The notes below the pieces were generated by a model, which ran no database searches, was not told where the DNA came from, and saw nothing but the letters and a program-made list of their open reading frames with translations. 64,000 bases of DNA from Nocardioides sp. Root240. GTDB lineage: Bacteria; Actinomycetota; Actinomycetes; Propionibacteriales; Nocardioidaceae. The translations under genes and the position numbers were made by a program. The stretch is taken from NCBI RefSeq assembly GCF_001428825.1, contig NZ_LMIT01000010.1, positions 445,909-509,908 on the forward strand, given 5' to 3'. Below, one piece after another: positions 33,817 to 41,999 of this stretch. Numbering within the stretch: position 1 is the stretch's first letter; each line of letters starts with the position of its first letter.

Positions 33817-34764
33817 TCAGGCTTCCTTTCGGTTGGGGGTGACGATCGTCCCGACGCGCCCGGAGGCGGCCGCGACGATGGAGTGCAGATCAGTGATGAC
33901 GCCGCGGCGTCCGGACTGCTCGACGAACCGGCACACGGCGTCGACCTTCGGGCCCATGGAGCCGCCGGCGAAGTGGCCCGCGTCGGCGTAGGCCCGCATC
34001 TGGTCGAGGTCGACCTCGCCGATGTCGTGGGCGTCCGGCGTACCGAACCCCAGGACGGCGTGGGCCACGTCGGTGGCGATCACGAGCAGGTCGACCTCGA
34101 CGGCGCGCGCCAGCAGGGCGGCACCGAGGTCCTTGTCGATGACCGCCTCGACGCCGGCGAGGGTGCCGTCGAGGTGCCGCACCGTCGGGATCCCCCCGCC
34201 GCCGTTGGCGATCACGACGAAGCCGGCGTCGACGAGGGCGACGACCGCGGGGGCGTCGAGCACCTCGAGCGGCTCGGGTGAGGCGACGACGCGGCGCCAA
34301 CCGCGCTCGCCGCGGTCCTCCCAGGTCTCGCCGTGCTCGATCATGGTCTGCGCCTCGTCGGCGGAGAGGTAGCGCCCGACCGGCTTGCTCGGCCGGGCGA
34401 ACGCCGGGTCCGCGCCGTCGACCAGGGTCCGGGTGACCAGGGCTGCCGTGGGCCGGGAGATGCCCCGGGCCGCAAGGGCGCCGTCGAGGGCGTTCATCAA
34501 GATGTCGCCGAGGGTGCCCTGGGTCTGTGCGCCGCACCAGTCCAGCGGGACGGGCGGGACGACCTGCGCGGCGAGCTCGTTCTTCACCAGCAGGTTGCCG
34601 ACCTGGGGGCCGTTGCCGTGGGTGATCACGACGTCGACGCCCTCGGCGACGAGGTCCGCGACGGCCACCATGGCCTCGGTGGCCGCGGCGATCTGGTCCT
34701 CGGGCCGGGCCTTGCCGTCGGGCGACGTCATCGCGTTGCCGCCCAGCGCCAGGAGGATTCTCAT
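33817..34764 (-). CDS. Carbamate kinase (ArcC/AllK-like)
   Basis: A 315-residue amino-acid-kinase-fold enzyme that, in catabolic use, makes ATP, CO2 and NH3 from carbamoyl phosphate and ADP. Conserved blocks: LLALGGNAM (residues 4-12), [45 protein letters not shown] and [15 protein letters not shown]. There is no arginine deiminase or ornithine transcarbamoylase gene in view, so the carbamoyl phosphate must come from another source; the DUF2877-FdrA-DUF1116 operon at 48725-52418 is the natural candidate. It is directly followed by the ring-opening amidohydrolase gene. It begins 22 bases after the NAD(P)-binding protein's stop and may belong to the same transcript. Confidence 0.92.
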   Translation of the reverse strand: MRILLALGGNAMTSPDGKARPEDQIAAATEAMVAVADLVAEGVDVVITHGNGPQVGNLLVKNELAAQVVPPVPLDWCGAQTQGTLGDILMNALDGALAARGISRPTAALVTRTLVDGADPAFARPSKPVGRYLSADEAQTMIEHGETWEDRGERGWRRVVASPEPLEVLDAPAVVALVDAGFVVIANGGGGIPTVRHLDGTLAGVEAVIDKDLGAALLARAVEVDLLVIATDVAHAVLGFGTPDAHDIGEVDLDQMRAYADAGHFAGGSMGPKVDAVCRFVEQSGRRGVITDLHSIVAAASGRVGTIVTPNRKEA

Positions 34765-34786
34765 GCAGCGAACCTAGTGAGCCGGA

Positions 34787-35581
34787 TCACGGCCGTTCAT
34801 CGTCGGGAACAGCCAACGCGGGCGGGCAGGGCTGGCAACTCCTGCCAGCCAGCACGTCGGCGGCCGGGCGGGGCGAGCGGCCGAGCAGGGCGGCGAGCGG
34901 GACGCCGCCGGTGGGCAGGCCGTGGTCGTCGTAGTAGGCGAACATCGCGCGCAGCCACGGGTGCTCGTCGGCGGCCGGCTCGATGCGACGTGCGGTGGCA
35001 CCGAGGGCAGCGGCGAGCTCGGCGACGGTGACGAGCGCAGGTCCACCGAGCTCGTACGTCGCGCCGGCGTGGCCGGGCCGGGTCAGCACCACGGCCGTCG
35101 CCTCGGCGACGTCGTCGAGGTCGACCAGGCCGAAGGGCCGGTCGACGGCATAGGGCACGTCGAGGTGGCCGGTGGTCGCGGCGGCACGCGCCGCGGGGAG
35201 GAGGTTCTGGGCGTAGGCGCACGGCTGGAGCAGGGTCCAGTCGAGGCCGGAGCGGCGGACCAGGTCCTCCGCGACGGCCTTGCCCAGGTGGTGCGGCATG
35301 GCGGGGACGTACGGCGAGGCGACCGAGTGGTAGGTGACGCGAGCGATGCCCGCGGCACGGGCGGCGGCCAGCGCCGCGGCGACGAGCCCGGGCTCGTCGG
35401 GGTGAAGGTTCGGCGCGATCACGTGGACCGCGTCGGCACCGGCGAGTGCAGCCGACAGCGACGAGGGCAGGTCGGCGAACGCGGCCCGGCCCAGGGGGCG
35501 TGTCGCCACGCCCACCCGGGCCAGGGCCGCACCGACGGCACGGCCGGTCTTGCCGGATCCACCGAGGATCGCGACCTCCAT
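34787..35581 (-). CDS. NmrA-like NAD(P)-binding protein
   Basis: A 264-residue atypical short-chain dehydrogenase. It opens with MEVAILGGSGKTGRAVG, a dinucleotide-binding loop of GxxGxxG type, and contains VTYHSVASPYVPAMPHHL and WTLLQPCAYAQNLLPA typical of NmrA-like proteins. There is no classic YxxxK catalytic pair, so it may sense redox state or bind cofactor instead of catalysing. A GGAGGA site nine bases upstream supports the ATG at 35581. It sits between hyuB (25 bases) and carbamate kinase (22 bases), inside the catabolic gene set; its role there is unclear. A putative operator lies within its last codons. Confidence 0.75.
   Translation of the reverse strand: MEVAILGGSGKTGRAVGAALARVGVATRPLGRAAFADLPSSLSAALAGADAVHVIAPNLHPDEPGLVAAALAAARAAGIARVTYHSVASPYVPAMPHHLGKAVAEDLVRRSGLDWTLLQPCAYAQNLLPAARAAATTGHLDVPYAVDRPFGLVDLDDVAEATAVVLTRPGHAGATYELGGPALVTVAELAAALGATARRIEPAADEHPWLRAMFAYYDDHGLPTGGVPLAALLGRSPRPAADVLAGRSCQPCPPALAVPDDERP
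34833..34847. promoter_or_regulatory. Putative PucR-type operator (GGCA-N5-TGCC)
   Basis: TGGCAACTCCTGCCA has palindromic arms TGGCA/TGCCA and differs from the 30928 site at one spacer base. It lies inside the 3' end of the NmrA-like gene, 69 bases before the carbamate kinase start, so it could serve an internal promoter. Confidence 0.4.
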
Positions 35582-35606
35582 CGAACGGGTCCTCCGGAGC
35601 GCGGCG

Positions 35607-37634
35607 TCAGACGCCGAGCAGGTCGACCGCCGCGGCCGAGGCTCCCCCGGAGAGGGTGCCGTAGCCGGGACCGCGGTCGAAGAAGGCGTCGTCGGCGGCG
35701 GGTACGGGACGGGAGGCCCGCTCGGAGGCGGTGGCCGCGGCGTCGTACCCGAGCTCGGCCTGTCCTGAGCCTGTCGAAGGGTCGTCGGCCAGCTCCCCGG
35801 TGAGGACCACGCCGTAGTCGGCGAGCGCCGCCTCCGGCGAGACCTTGCGCCACACCACGTCGCGCACGACGAGGGCGGGGTCGCGCTCGAGCGGGTTGCC
35901 CCAGCCGCCACCGCCGGTGGTGCGGATCCGGATCGTCTCCCCCGCGACGACCGGCTCGGCGTCGGCGAGGGCGTCGACGTCGCGCTCGTTGGGGCCGCCG
36001 GGGTCGATGGTGACCTGGAAGGGCCGCCCCGCCTTGCCGCCCTTGACGCCCCAGCAGGCGAGGATCGAGCGGTCCGCGATGGACATGAAGTGCGCGTCCT
36101 TGAGCATCCGGATGTGCTTCTCGTAGCCGAGGCCGCCGCGGAACTGGCCGGCGCCGCCCGAGTCGAGGGCGAGGCCGAGCGACTCCACGACGAACGGGAA
36201 GCGGGACTCGGTGAACTCCGTCGGAAGGTTCCGCGAGTCCGGTACGACGTGGATGGTGTCCTCGCCGTCGGCGTAGTAGCGGCCGCCGGAGCCCCCGCCG
36301 AGCACCTCGCGCATGAGGTACGACCGGCCCTCGAGGTCCTCGCCGTAGACGCCGGTGTAGCGGATCGTCTCCTGGTCGGCGGGCATCCGGCCGTCGACGG
36401 CCTTGGCGAGCACCCCGGCGAGCACGCCGAGCAGGCGCAGGATCACGAAGGTGCGGGCGTTGGTCGGCGCGGGGAACACCGGCGTGAGCAGGGTTCCCGG
36501 CGGCGGGAAGCGCATGTCGATGAGGGGGACGACGCCCTCGTTGACGTCGAGCTCGGCCATCCGCTCGGGGGTGTCGGCGAGGTTGCGCAGGATGGGCGCC
36601 AGCCACTTCTTGAGGAAGACCCCGTCGGAGTAGTCGCCGCAGTGGTTGATCGGCCCCTTGGCCTGCGGGCCGGTGCCGGCGAAGTCGAGGACCAGCCGCT
36701 CCCCCTCGGGGTCGTCGGCAGCCGTGCGGGTCAGCGTGATCCGCTGGGTGTGCAGCTGGGGCTCGTCGACGCCGTCGTGCTCGGCGTAGTCCTCCCAGGT
36801 CCAGGTGCCGACCGGGATCTTGGCGAGGATCTCGCGCCGGTAGGTCTCGGTGGACCGGTCGATGATCGCGTCGAAGCAGGACTCGACGGTCTCGGTGCCG
36901 TAGCGGTCGAACAGCTCGCCGAGCCGGCGCGCGCCCATCAGGCAGGCCGAGCACTCGGCGTCGAGGTCGGCGGCGAGCGACTCGGGCATCCGCGAGTTGC
37001 GGGTCATGATCGTCAGCGCGGCGCGGTTGGGGACGCCGGCGTCCCACAGCTTGATGGGTGGTACGGCGAGGCCCTCCTCGAACACGCTGGTCGCGTGCGA
37101 GGGCATCGACCCGGGCACCGCACCCCCGATGTCGTCGTGGTGGCCGAAGGCCTGGATGAACGCGACGACGCGCCGCTTCCCCTCCGGCCCGGCGAACACG
37201 GGGACCGTGACGCAGAGGTCGGGAAGGTGACCGATGCCGCCCTCGGAGAGGTAGACGTCGTTGTGGAAGAAGACGTCGCCCTCCTGCATCTCCTCGATCG
37301 GGAAGTCGCGGGCGACCGGGTGGACCAGGGCGGAGTACGAGCGCCCGGTGAGCTTGCGCAGCAGGCGGTCGTGGATGCCGGCGCGGAAGTCGTGGGCGTC
37401 GCGGATCATCGGGCTGCGCGAGGTCCGCGCGATCGCGGTCTCCACCTCGTGCTCGACGGCGGCGAGCGAGCCCTGCACGATCTCGACCAGCACCGGGTCG
37501 GCGCTGCGGCCGGCGTCAGCGGTAAGCGTCCCGAACGGGAACTGGGTCGGCGCCCGGCGCGAACCGGTGTCCGCGTCGTGGTGGTGGGCGGCGGGAGCGG
37601 AACCGTTGTGGACGGTCTGGCAGCTCAGGCACAT
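35607..37634 (-). CDS. hyuB: Hydantoinase B/oxoprolinase family subunit
   Basis: A 675-residue HyuB-type subunit. It begins MCLSCQTVHNGSAP, with a CxxC pair that could bind metal and is not usual for the family. Conserved blocks include MIRDAHDFRAGI, GDVFFHNDVYLSEGGIGHLPD, AFGHHDDIGGAVPGSMPSHAT and LDFAGTGPQAKGPINH. With HyuA it forms an ATP-dependent enzyme that opens or carboxylates an amide, urea or ketone; members include N-methylhydantoinase, 5-oxoprolinase and acetone carboxylase. The substrate here is unknown. HyuA's stop is one base away. Around residue 620 the reading frame includes an inserted mobile-looking repeat (35764-35780), which adds DPSTGSGQAE without breaking the frame. Confidence 0.85.
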   Translation of the reverse strand: MCLSCQTVHNGSAPAAHHHDADTGSRRAPTQFPFGTLTADAGRSADPVLVEIVQGSLAAVEHEVETAIARTSRSPMIRDAHDFRAGIHDRLLRKLTGRSYSALVHPVARDFPIEEMQEGDVFFHNDVYLSEGGIGHLPDLCVTVPVFAGPEGKRRVVAFIQAFGHHDDIGGAVPGSMPSHATSVFEEGLAVPPIKLWDAGVPNRAALTIMTRNSRMPESLAADLDAECSACLMGARRLGELFDRYGTETVESCFDAIIDRSTETYRREILAKIPVGTWTWEDYAEHDGVDEPQLHTQRITLTRTAADDPEGERLVLDFAGTGPQAKGPINHCGDYSDGVFLKKWLAPILRNLADTPERMAELDVNEGVVPLIDMRFPPPGTLLTPVFPAPTNARTFVILRLLGVLAGVLAKAVDGRMPADQETIRYTGVYGEDLEGRSYLMREVLGGGSGGRYYADGEDTIHVVPDSRNLPTEFTESRFPFVVESLGLALDSGGAGQFRGGLGYEKHIRMLKDAHFMSIADRSILACWGVKGGKAGRPFQVTIDPGGPNERDVDALADAEPVVAGETIRIRTTGGGGWGNPLERDPALVVRDVVWRKVSPEAALADYGVVLTGELADDPSTGSGQAELGYDAAATASERASRPVPAADDAFFDRGPGYGTLSGGASAAAVDLLGV
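35764..35780. repeat. CCTGAGCCTGTCGAAGG repeat inside hyuB
   Basis: CCTGAGCCTGTCGAAGG is a short sequence I recognise as a dispersed repeat in many GC-rich genomes, usually between genes. Here it lies in frame within hyuB and codes for part of a flexible Asp/Ser/Gly stretch. Only one copy is seen in this window. Confidence 0.5.
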
Positions 37635-37635
37635 G

Positions 37636-39723
37636 TCAGCTCTCCTCGGTCTGCTGGGTGCGCGTCACGATGATGTTGGCGAAGTCGTCGACCCGCGCGG
37701 TGAAGCCGGGGTGGACGGGCACGGTGGAGCCGAACTCCTCGATGACCACCGGGCCGGTGAGGACCTGCCCCGCCGGCAGGTCGGGACGCCAGAAGATCGG
37801 CGTCTCGACGTACCCGGCCTCGGCGTCGAAGCAGACCGACCGGGTGCCGGTCGGTTGCGGCGCCGGCCTGGGTGCGTCGGCACGCAGGATCTCGGGACGC
37901 TTGATCGGGCCGATGCCGGACACGCGGAGGTTCACCACCTCCACCTGCTGCGACGGGTCGCCGGAGAAGTCGTAGCCGTAGAGCACCCGGTGCTCGGCGT
38001 GGAAGCGGTCGGCGACCGTCGTCAGGGTCTCGGTCGTGACCGGCCCGTCCGGTACGCCGACCCGGACCTCGAACGCCTGGCCGAAGTAGCGCACGTCGGC
38101 GGTCCGCACGAACGCGTGGTCGGCCTCGGCGAATCCCTCCTTCGTGAGCGCCGCGGCGGCGCGCTCGGTCAGGGCGTCGTAATCGTGCTGGAGGTCGGCC
38201 GGGTCGAGGTTCTCCTGCAGGGCGACGTGGGTCTGGACGTAGTCGTTCTTCACGTCGACGGTCAGCAGGCCGAAGGCGGACACGTTGCCGGGGTTGGGCG
38301 GGACCAGCACGGTCGGCACGTTGAGGATGTCCATCAGCCGGCACAGCAGCAGGGAGCCGGAGCCGCCGAAGGTGGTGAGCGTGAAGTCGCGGACGTCGAG
38401 GCCGCGCTTGACGGTGACCTGACGCAGCGCGTTGGCCTGGTTCCACGCGGAGATCTCGAGGATGCCGGTGGCGCACGCCTCGGCGGTGATGCCGAGCTTG
38501 CCGGCGAGCTGCTGGATCGCCGCGCTGGCCGCGTCGACGTCGAGCGGGATCTCTCCGCCGAGCAGGTGCGGGGGGATCCGGCCGAGGAAGACGTGCGCGT
38601 CGGTGATGGTGACCTCGGCCCCGCCCTTGCGGTAGCAGATCGGGCCCGGGTCGGCACCGGCCGAGTGGGGGCCGACCTTGAGCGTGCCCTCGGGCGAGAG
38701 CCACGCGATCGAGCCGCCACCGGCCCCGACGGTGACGACGTCGATCATCGGGATCTTCGACGGGTACACGCCGACGCTGCCCTCGGTGGTCAGCGTCGGG
38801 TCGCCGTCGATGACGACGGACACGTCGGTCGACGTACCGCCGCCGTCGGAGGTGAGCACCTTGTCGAAGCCGGCGACCTTCGCGATCAGCGCGGCGCCGA
38901 GCGCGCCGGCGGCGGGGCCGGACAGGACGGTGGTGATCGGCTGGTGCACGACCTCGTCGGCCGAGAGCACGCCGCCGTTGGACTTCATCACGTAGAACGG
39001 GACGGTCCGGCCGCTCTGCGTGGCCAGGCGGTCCTTGATGTTGGTGACGTAGCGGCTGAGCTTGGGCTTGACGGCCGCGTCGACGAGCGTGGTCATCGAC
39101 CGCTCGTACTCGCGGTACTCGCGCAGCACCTCGCTGGAGATCGAGACGACGGCGTCCGGGTGCTCCTCGGCGAGGATCGCGCGCATCCGCTCCTCGTGCG
39201 CGGGGTTGGCGTAGGCGTGAAGGAAGCAGACACCGAGGGTGTCGATCCCCTTGGCCCTGAACCAGCGCGCGACCCGGCGGGCGCCGTCCTCGTCGAACGG
39301 GCGGATCTCCGCGCCGGTGAAGTCGAGCCGGCCGCCGACGCCCTGCACCAGGTCGCGCGGGACGATCCGGTCCGGCTTCACCCAGAAGTACGAGTTGCCG
39401 TAGCCGTCCGGCACCGACTGCCGGGCGATCTCGAGCATCGCCTCGTAGCCGGCCGTGGTGATGAAGCCGAGCGCGTCGACCTTGCCCTCGAGGAGCTGGT
39501 TGGTCGCGACCGTCGTACCGTGGCTGACCGCGACCACGTCGTCGAACTGCGCGCCCGCGATCTCCAGCACCTTGTCGATGCCGGCCAGGAACCCGTCGGC
39601 CGGGTTGCCCGGCGTGCTCGGGGTCTTGGTCGTGACGACCTCACCGCTGTCCTCGTCGAAGGCGACGACGTCGGTGAACGTGCCGCCGGTGTCGATGCCG
39701 ATCCTGATCCGCCTCGCTGTCAT
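37636..39723 (-). CDS. hyuA: Hydantoinase A/oxoprolinase family subunit
   Basis: A 695-residue ATP-binding HyuA subunit with an actin-like fold. The first phosphate loop is RIRIGIDTGGTFTDVV (residues 6-21); AVSHGTTVATNQLLEGK, TSDGGGTSTDVSV and GPICYRKGGAEVTITDA (ASKHA-type and metal-site blocks) follow, and the C-terminal region has FGQAFEVRV and VVIEEFGSTV. It couples ATP hydrolysis to opening a cyclic amide or to a similar reaction with HyuB. In this gene set it might act on an imide intermediate or a side substrate such as hydantoin. Two GGCA-N5-TGCC palindromes lie 38 and 70 bases before its ATG, so it probably has its own regulated promoter. Confidence 0.88.
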   Translation of the reverse strand: MTARRIRIGIDTGGTFTDVVAFDEDSGEVVTTKTPSTPGNPADGFLAGIDKVLEIAGAQFDDVVAVSHGTTVATNQLLEGKVDALGFITTAGYEAMLEIARQSVPDGYGNSYFWVKPDRIVPRDLVQGVGGRLDFTGAEIRPFDEDGARRVARWFRAKGIDTLGVCFLHAYANPAHEERMRAILAEEHPDAVVSISSEVLREYREYERSMTTLVDAAVKPKLSRYVTNIKDRLATQSGRTVPFYVMKSNGGVLSADEVVHQPITTVLSGPAAGALGAALIAKVAGFDKVLTSDGGGTSTDVSVVIDGDPTLTTEGSVGVYPSKIPMIDVVTVGAGGGSIAWLSPEGTLKVGPHSAGADPGPICYRKGGAEVTITDAHVFLGRIPPHLLGGEIPLDVDAASAAIQQLAGKLGITAEACATGILEISAWNQANALRQVTVKRGLDVRDFTLTTFGGSGSLLLCRLMDILNVPTVLVPPNPGNVSAFGLLTVDVKNDYVQTHVALQENLDPADLQHDYDALTERAAAALTKEGFAEADHAFVRTADVRYFGQAFEVRVGVPDGPVTTETLTTVADRFHAEHRVLYGYDFSGDPSQQVEVVNLRVSGIGPIKRPEILRADAPRPAPQPTGTRSVCFDAEAGYVETPIFWRPDLPAGQVLTGPVVIEEFGSTVPVHPGFTARVDDFANIIVTRTQQTEES

Positions 39724-39760
39724 GACTCACATTCAAGTGAACCTGCGCGGGGTGCGACGA

Positions 39761-39807
39761 CGGCATCATCTGCCGATCAGGGAGAGGATCGCGGGCAGAT
39801 GTTGCCC
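39761..39807. promoter_or_regulatory. Pair of putative PucR-type operators
   Basis: CGGCATCATCTGCCG (39761-39775) and GGGCAGATGTTGCCC (39793-39807) both fit GGCA-N5-TGCC with full palindromic outer bases. Their centres are 32 bases apart, about three DNA turns. They lie upstream of hyuA. Confidence 0.5.
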
Positions 39808-39818
39808 GCCGGCGCGAT

Positions 39819-39950
39819 GGGAGTTTCACCGGCCGGCCGGTGATTCTCCCGACCTTGGACGACAAAACTCATGCTGGGACGAGGAAACTTCGTCGTCCAA
39901 GCGTGAGTTTCACCGGCCGGCCGGTGAAACTCATGCTGGGACGACAAAAC
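39819..39950. repeat. Compound intergenic palindrome/direct-repeat element
   Basis: A 28-base perfect palindrome lies at 39905-39932 (arms GAGTTTCACCGGCC), and a 32-base near copy at 39819-39850 (two mismatched pairs). Between them is a hairpin with arms TTGGACGAC (39855-39863) and GTCGTCCAA (39892-39900). Direct repeats GGACGACAAAACTC (39857-39870 and the matching copy ending near 39951) and ACTCATGCTGGGACGA (39867-39882, 39929-39944) are interleaved. It fills the gap between amidase and hyuA. Confidence 0.75.
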
Positions 39951-39975
39951 TCCCGCGCGGCCAGCTGGGGACCGG

Positions 39976-41379
39976 TCAGGCGCGGAGCCACTCGAAGGCG
40001 CGGGCGACCTGCAGCAGGCGGAGGTCGGCGCCGTGGGGAGCGACCAGCTGGACGCCGACGGGGAGGCCGTCGGCCGTCGTACCGGCGGGGACGGAGATGG
40101 CCGGGCAGCCGGTGACCGTGATGAAGTACGCCGACCTCATCCAGTCCAGGTACGACGCCATCGGCCGGCCGTTGATGGTGGTCGGGAACTCCTGGTCCGC
40201 CGGGAACGGCGGCACCTGGGAGACCGGCAGCACGAGCAGGTCGTGGTCGGTGAAGAAGGCGCGCATGGTCTCGCTCAGCGCGGTGCGCTGGGCGTATGCG
40301 CGGGCGACGTCGGCACCGGTCAGCGACGCACCGGCGCGGATGTTGTCGGCGAGGGAGGCCTTGAAGGACGTGGGGTGCTCAGCGAGCAGGGGGCCCAGGC
40401 GGGCCTGGAAGTGCCAGGCGCGGAGGGTGCGGAAGGTGTCGTCGGCCAACCCCAGGTCCGGGTACGACGACCGCACCACCGCGCCCGCGGCGGCCAGCGC
40501 CCGGCCTGCCTCCTCCACCACCCGGGCCACCTCGTGGTCCACCTCGAACGCAGCCCCGAGGTCGACGGAGAGCCCCACGCGGAGGCCGCGCAGGTCGGCG
40601 GGCGCCGGGCCGGCGAAGACCGCCCCGGGATCCCCGAGGGCTTGGGGAGCACGCGGGTCGGGCCCGGCCAGGACCGAGAGCAGCAGGGCGAGGTCGCCGA
40701 CGTTGCGGGCCATCGGGCCACCGACGGAGGTGGTCTCCCAGTGGTTGAGCTGCGGCCACTCGGGCACGCGGCCCAGGCTCGGGCGCAGGCCGACGACGCC
40801 GCAGAAGGACGCGGGGTTGCGCAGCGAGCCGCCCATGTCGGAGCCGTCGGCGAGGGGCACCATGCCGGATGCGAGGGCGCAGGCCGCTCCCCCGCTCGAG
40901 CCGCCGGCGGACCGGGTGGGGTCGACCGGGTTCAGCGTGGTGCCGAAGACCGTGTTGAAGGTGTGCGACCCGGCCGCGAACTCCGGCACGTTGGTCTTGC
41001 CGATCGTGACGGCACCAGCGGCGCGGACCCGCTCGACGATCAGTTCGTCGCGATCGGGGACGTGGTCGGCGTAAAGGGGCGAGCCCCAGGTCGTGCGCCA
41101 GCCGCCGACCTGGTGGGTGTCCTTGAACGCGAACGGCAGGCCGTGCAGCGGACCGACCTGCTCGCCACGGGCCAGCGCCTCGTCGGCCGCGGCCGCACCC
41201 TCGCGGGCCCGCTCCTCGTCGAGCGAGACGATCGCGTTGAGCTGCGGGTTGCGCTCCGCGATCCGCTCGAGGTGCAGGTCGAGCAGCTCGCGGGCCGAGA
41301 TCTGCCGGCTCCGTACGGCGGCCGCCTGGTCGCGCGCGCTGGAGTCCGGGGTGAGGGAGACGGTCGCGGGGTGATTCAT
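39976..41379 (-). CDS. Amidase signature family amidase
   Basis: A 467-residue amidase. The Ser-cisSer-Lys triad is in place: Lys in GLPFAFKD (about residue 88), cis-Ser in GGSSGGAACALASG, and nucleophile Ser in SDMGGSLRNP (about residue 185). It hydrolyses an amide to acid plus ammonia. The gene is the last of the permease-hydroxylase operon; its ATG overlaps the coxG stop in an ATGA quadruplet. If the pathway produces malonamate or a related amide, this enzyme could convert it to the acid; a ureidomalonase-like role is the main alternative. The active-site pocket does not reveal which. Confidence 0.9.
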   Translation of the reverse strand: MNHPATVSLTPDSSARDQAAAVRSRQISARELLDLHLERIAERNPQLNAIVSLDEERAREGAAAADEALARGEQVGPLHGLPFAFKDTHQVGGWRTTWGSPLYADHVPDRDELIVERVRAAGAVTIGKTNVPEFAAGSHTFNTVFGTTLNPVDPTRSAGGSSGGAACALASGMVPLADGSDMGGSLRNPASFCGVVGLRPSLGRVPEWPQLNHWETTSVGGPMARNVGDLALLLSVLAGPDPRAPQALGDPGAVFAGPAPADLRGLRVGLSVDLGAAFEVDHEVARVVEEAGRALAAAGAVVRSSYPDLGLADDTFRTLRAWHFQARLGPLLAEHPTSFKASLADNIRAGASLTGADVARAYAQRTALSETMRAFFTDHDLLVLPVSQVPPFPADQEFPTTINGRPMASYLDWMRSAYFITVTGCPAISVPAGTTADGLPVGVQLVAPHGADLRLLQVARAFEWLRA

Positions 41380-41999
41380 CGACGACGGCCCAGCACCGCG
41401 CCGACCACGACGCCGGCGAGGACCAGCCCACCGCCGACCACGACGCCGGCGAGGAAGGAGTCACCGCCGACGGCAGCGCCACGGGAGGACTTCGGCGCCG
41501 CGGAGTAGACCGGCGTGCCCTCGGCGGACACCGAGGCCTCGACCGGCGCGGCGACAGGCAGGCCGTGGGCGATGACGCCCTCGACGTTGCCGAAGAACTC
41601 GGCGGCCATCCGGCGCGAGACACTGGTGAGCATCCGCTGGCCGACGCCACCGATCATGCCGCCGACGACCGCGTCGGCGTCGTACGACAGCACCGTCCGG
41701 CCCCCGTCGTCCTTGAAGGTGACCAGCACGGTCGCGTCGATCGTGCCCGGCGCACCGGCGCCCTTGAGCCGCATCGTCAGACCCTCGCCCTCGCGGAGGT
41801 CCTCGAGGACGCACGAGCCCGAGTAGGTGCCGCGGATCGCGGCGACTCCGGCGCTGACGGTCATCGCGTAGGCGTTCGTGCCGGTCGCCTCGAGCTGCTC
41901 GCAGCCGGGGATCGTCGCGACCAGCACGCGCGGGTCGAGGATCGCCTCCCAGACCTGGGCGACGGGGGCGGCGATGGCGTTCTCACCGGAGATCTTCAC
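41376..41999 (-). CDS. CoxG-like SRPBCC protein with C-terminal membrane anchor
   Basis: A 207-residue protein. Residues 1-145 are an SRPBCC/CoxG domain ([51 protein letters not shown]). After a linker comes a hydrophobic C-terminal helix (FLAGVVVGGGLVLAGVVVGAVL) ending in Arg residues. In Oligotropha, CoxG belongs to the CO dehydrogenase cluster and is thought to tether or mature the enzyme at the membrane. Here it probably serves the adjacent Mo-hydroxylase. The GTG start overlaps the stop of the large subunit (GTGA), and its own stop overlaps the amidase start. Confidence 0.82.
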   Translation of the reverse strand: MKISGENAIAAPVAQVWEAILDPRVLVATIPGCEQLEATGTNAYAMTVSAGVAAIRGTYSGSCVLEDLREGEGLTMRLKGAGAPGTIDATVLVTFKDDGGRTVLSYDADAVVGGMIGGVGQRMLTSVSRRMAAEFFGNVEGVIAHGLPVAAPVEASVSAEGTPVYSAAPKSSRGAAVGGDSFLAGVVVGGGLVLAGVVVGAVLGRRR

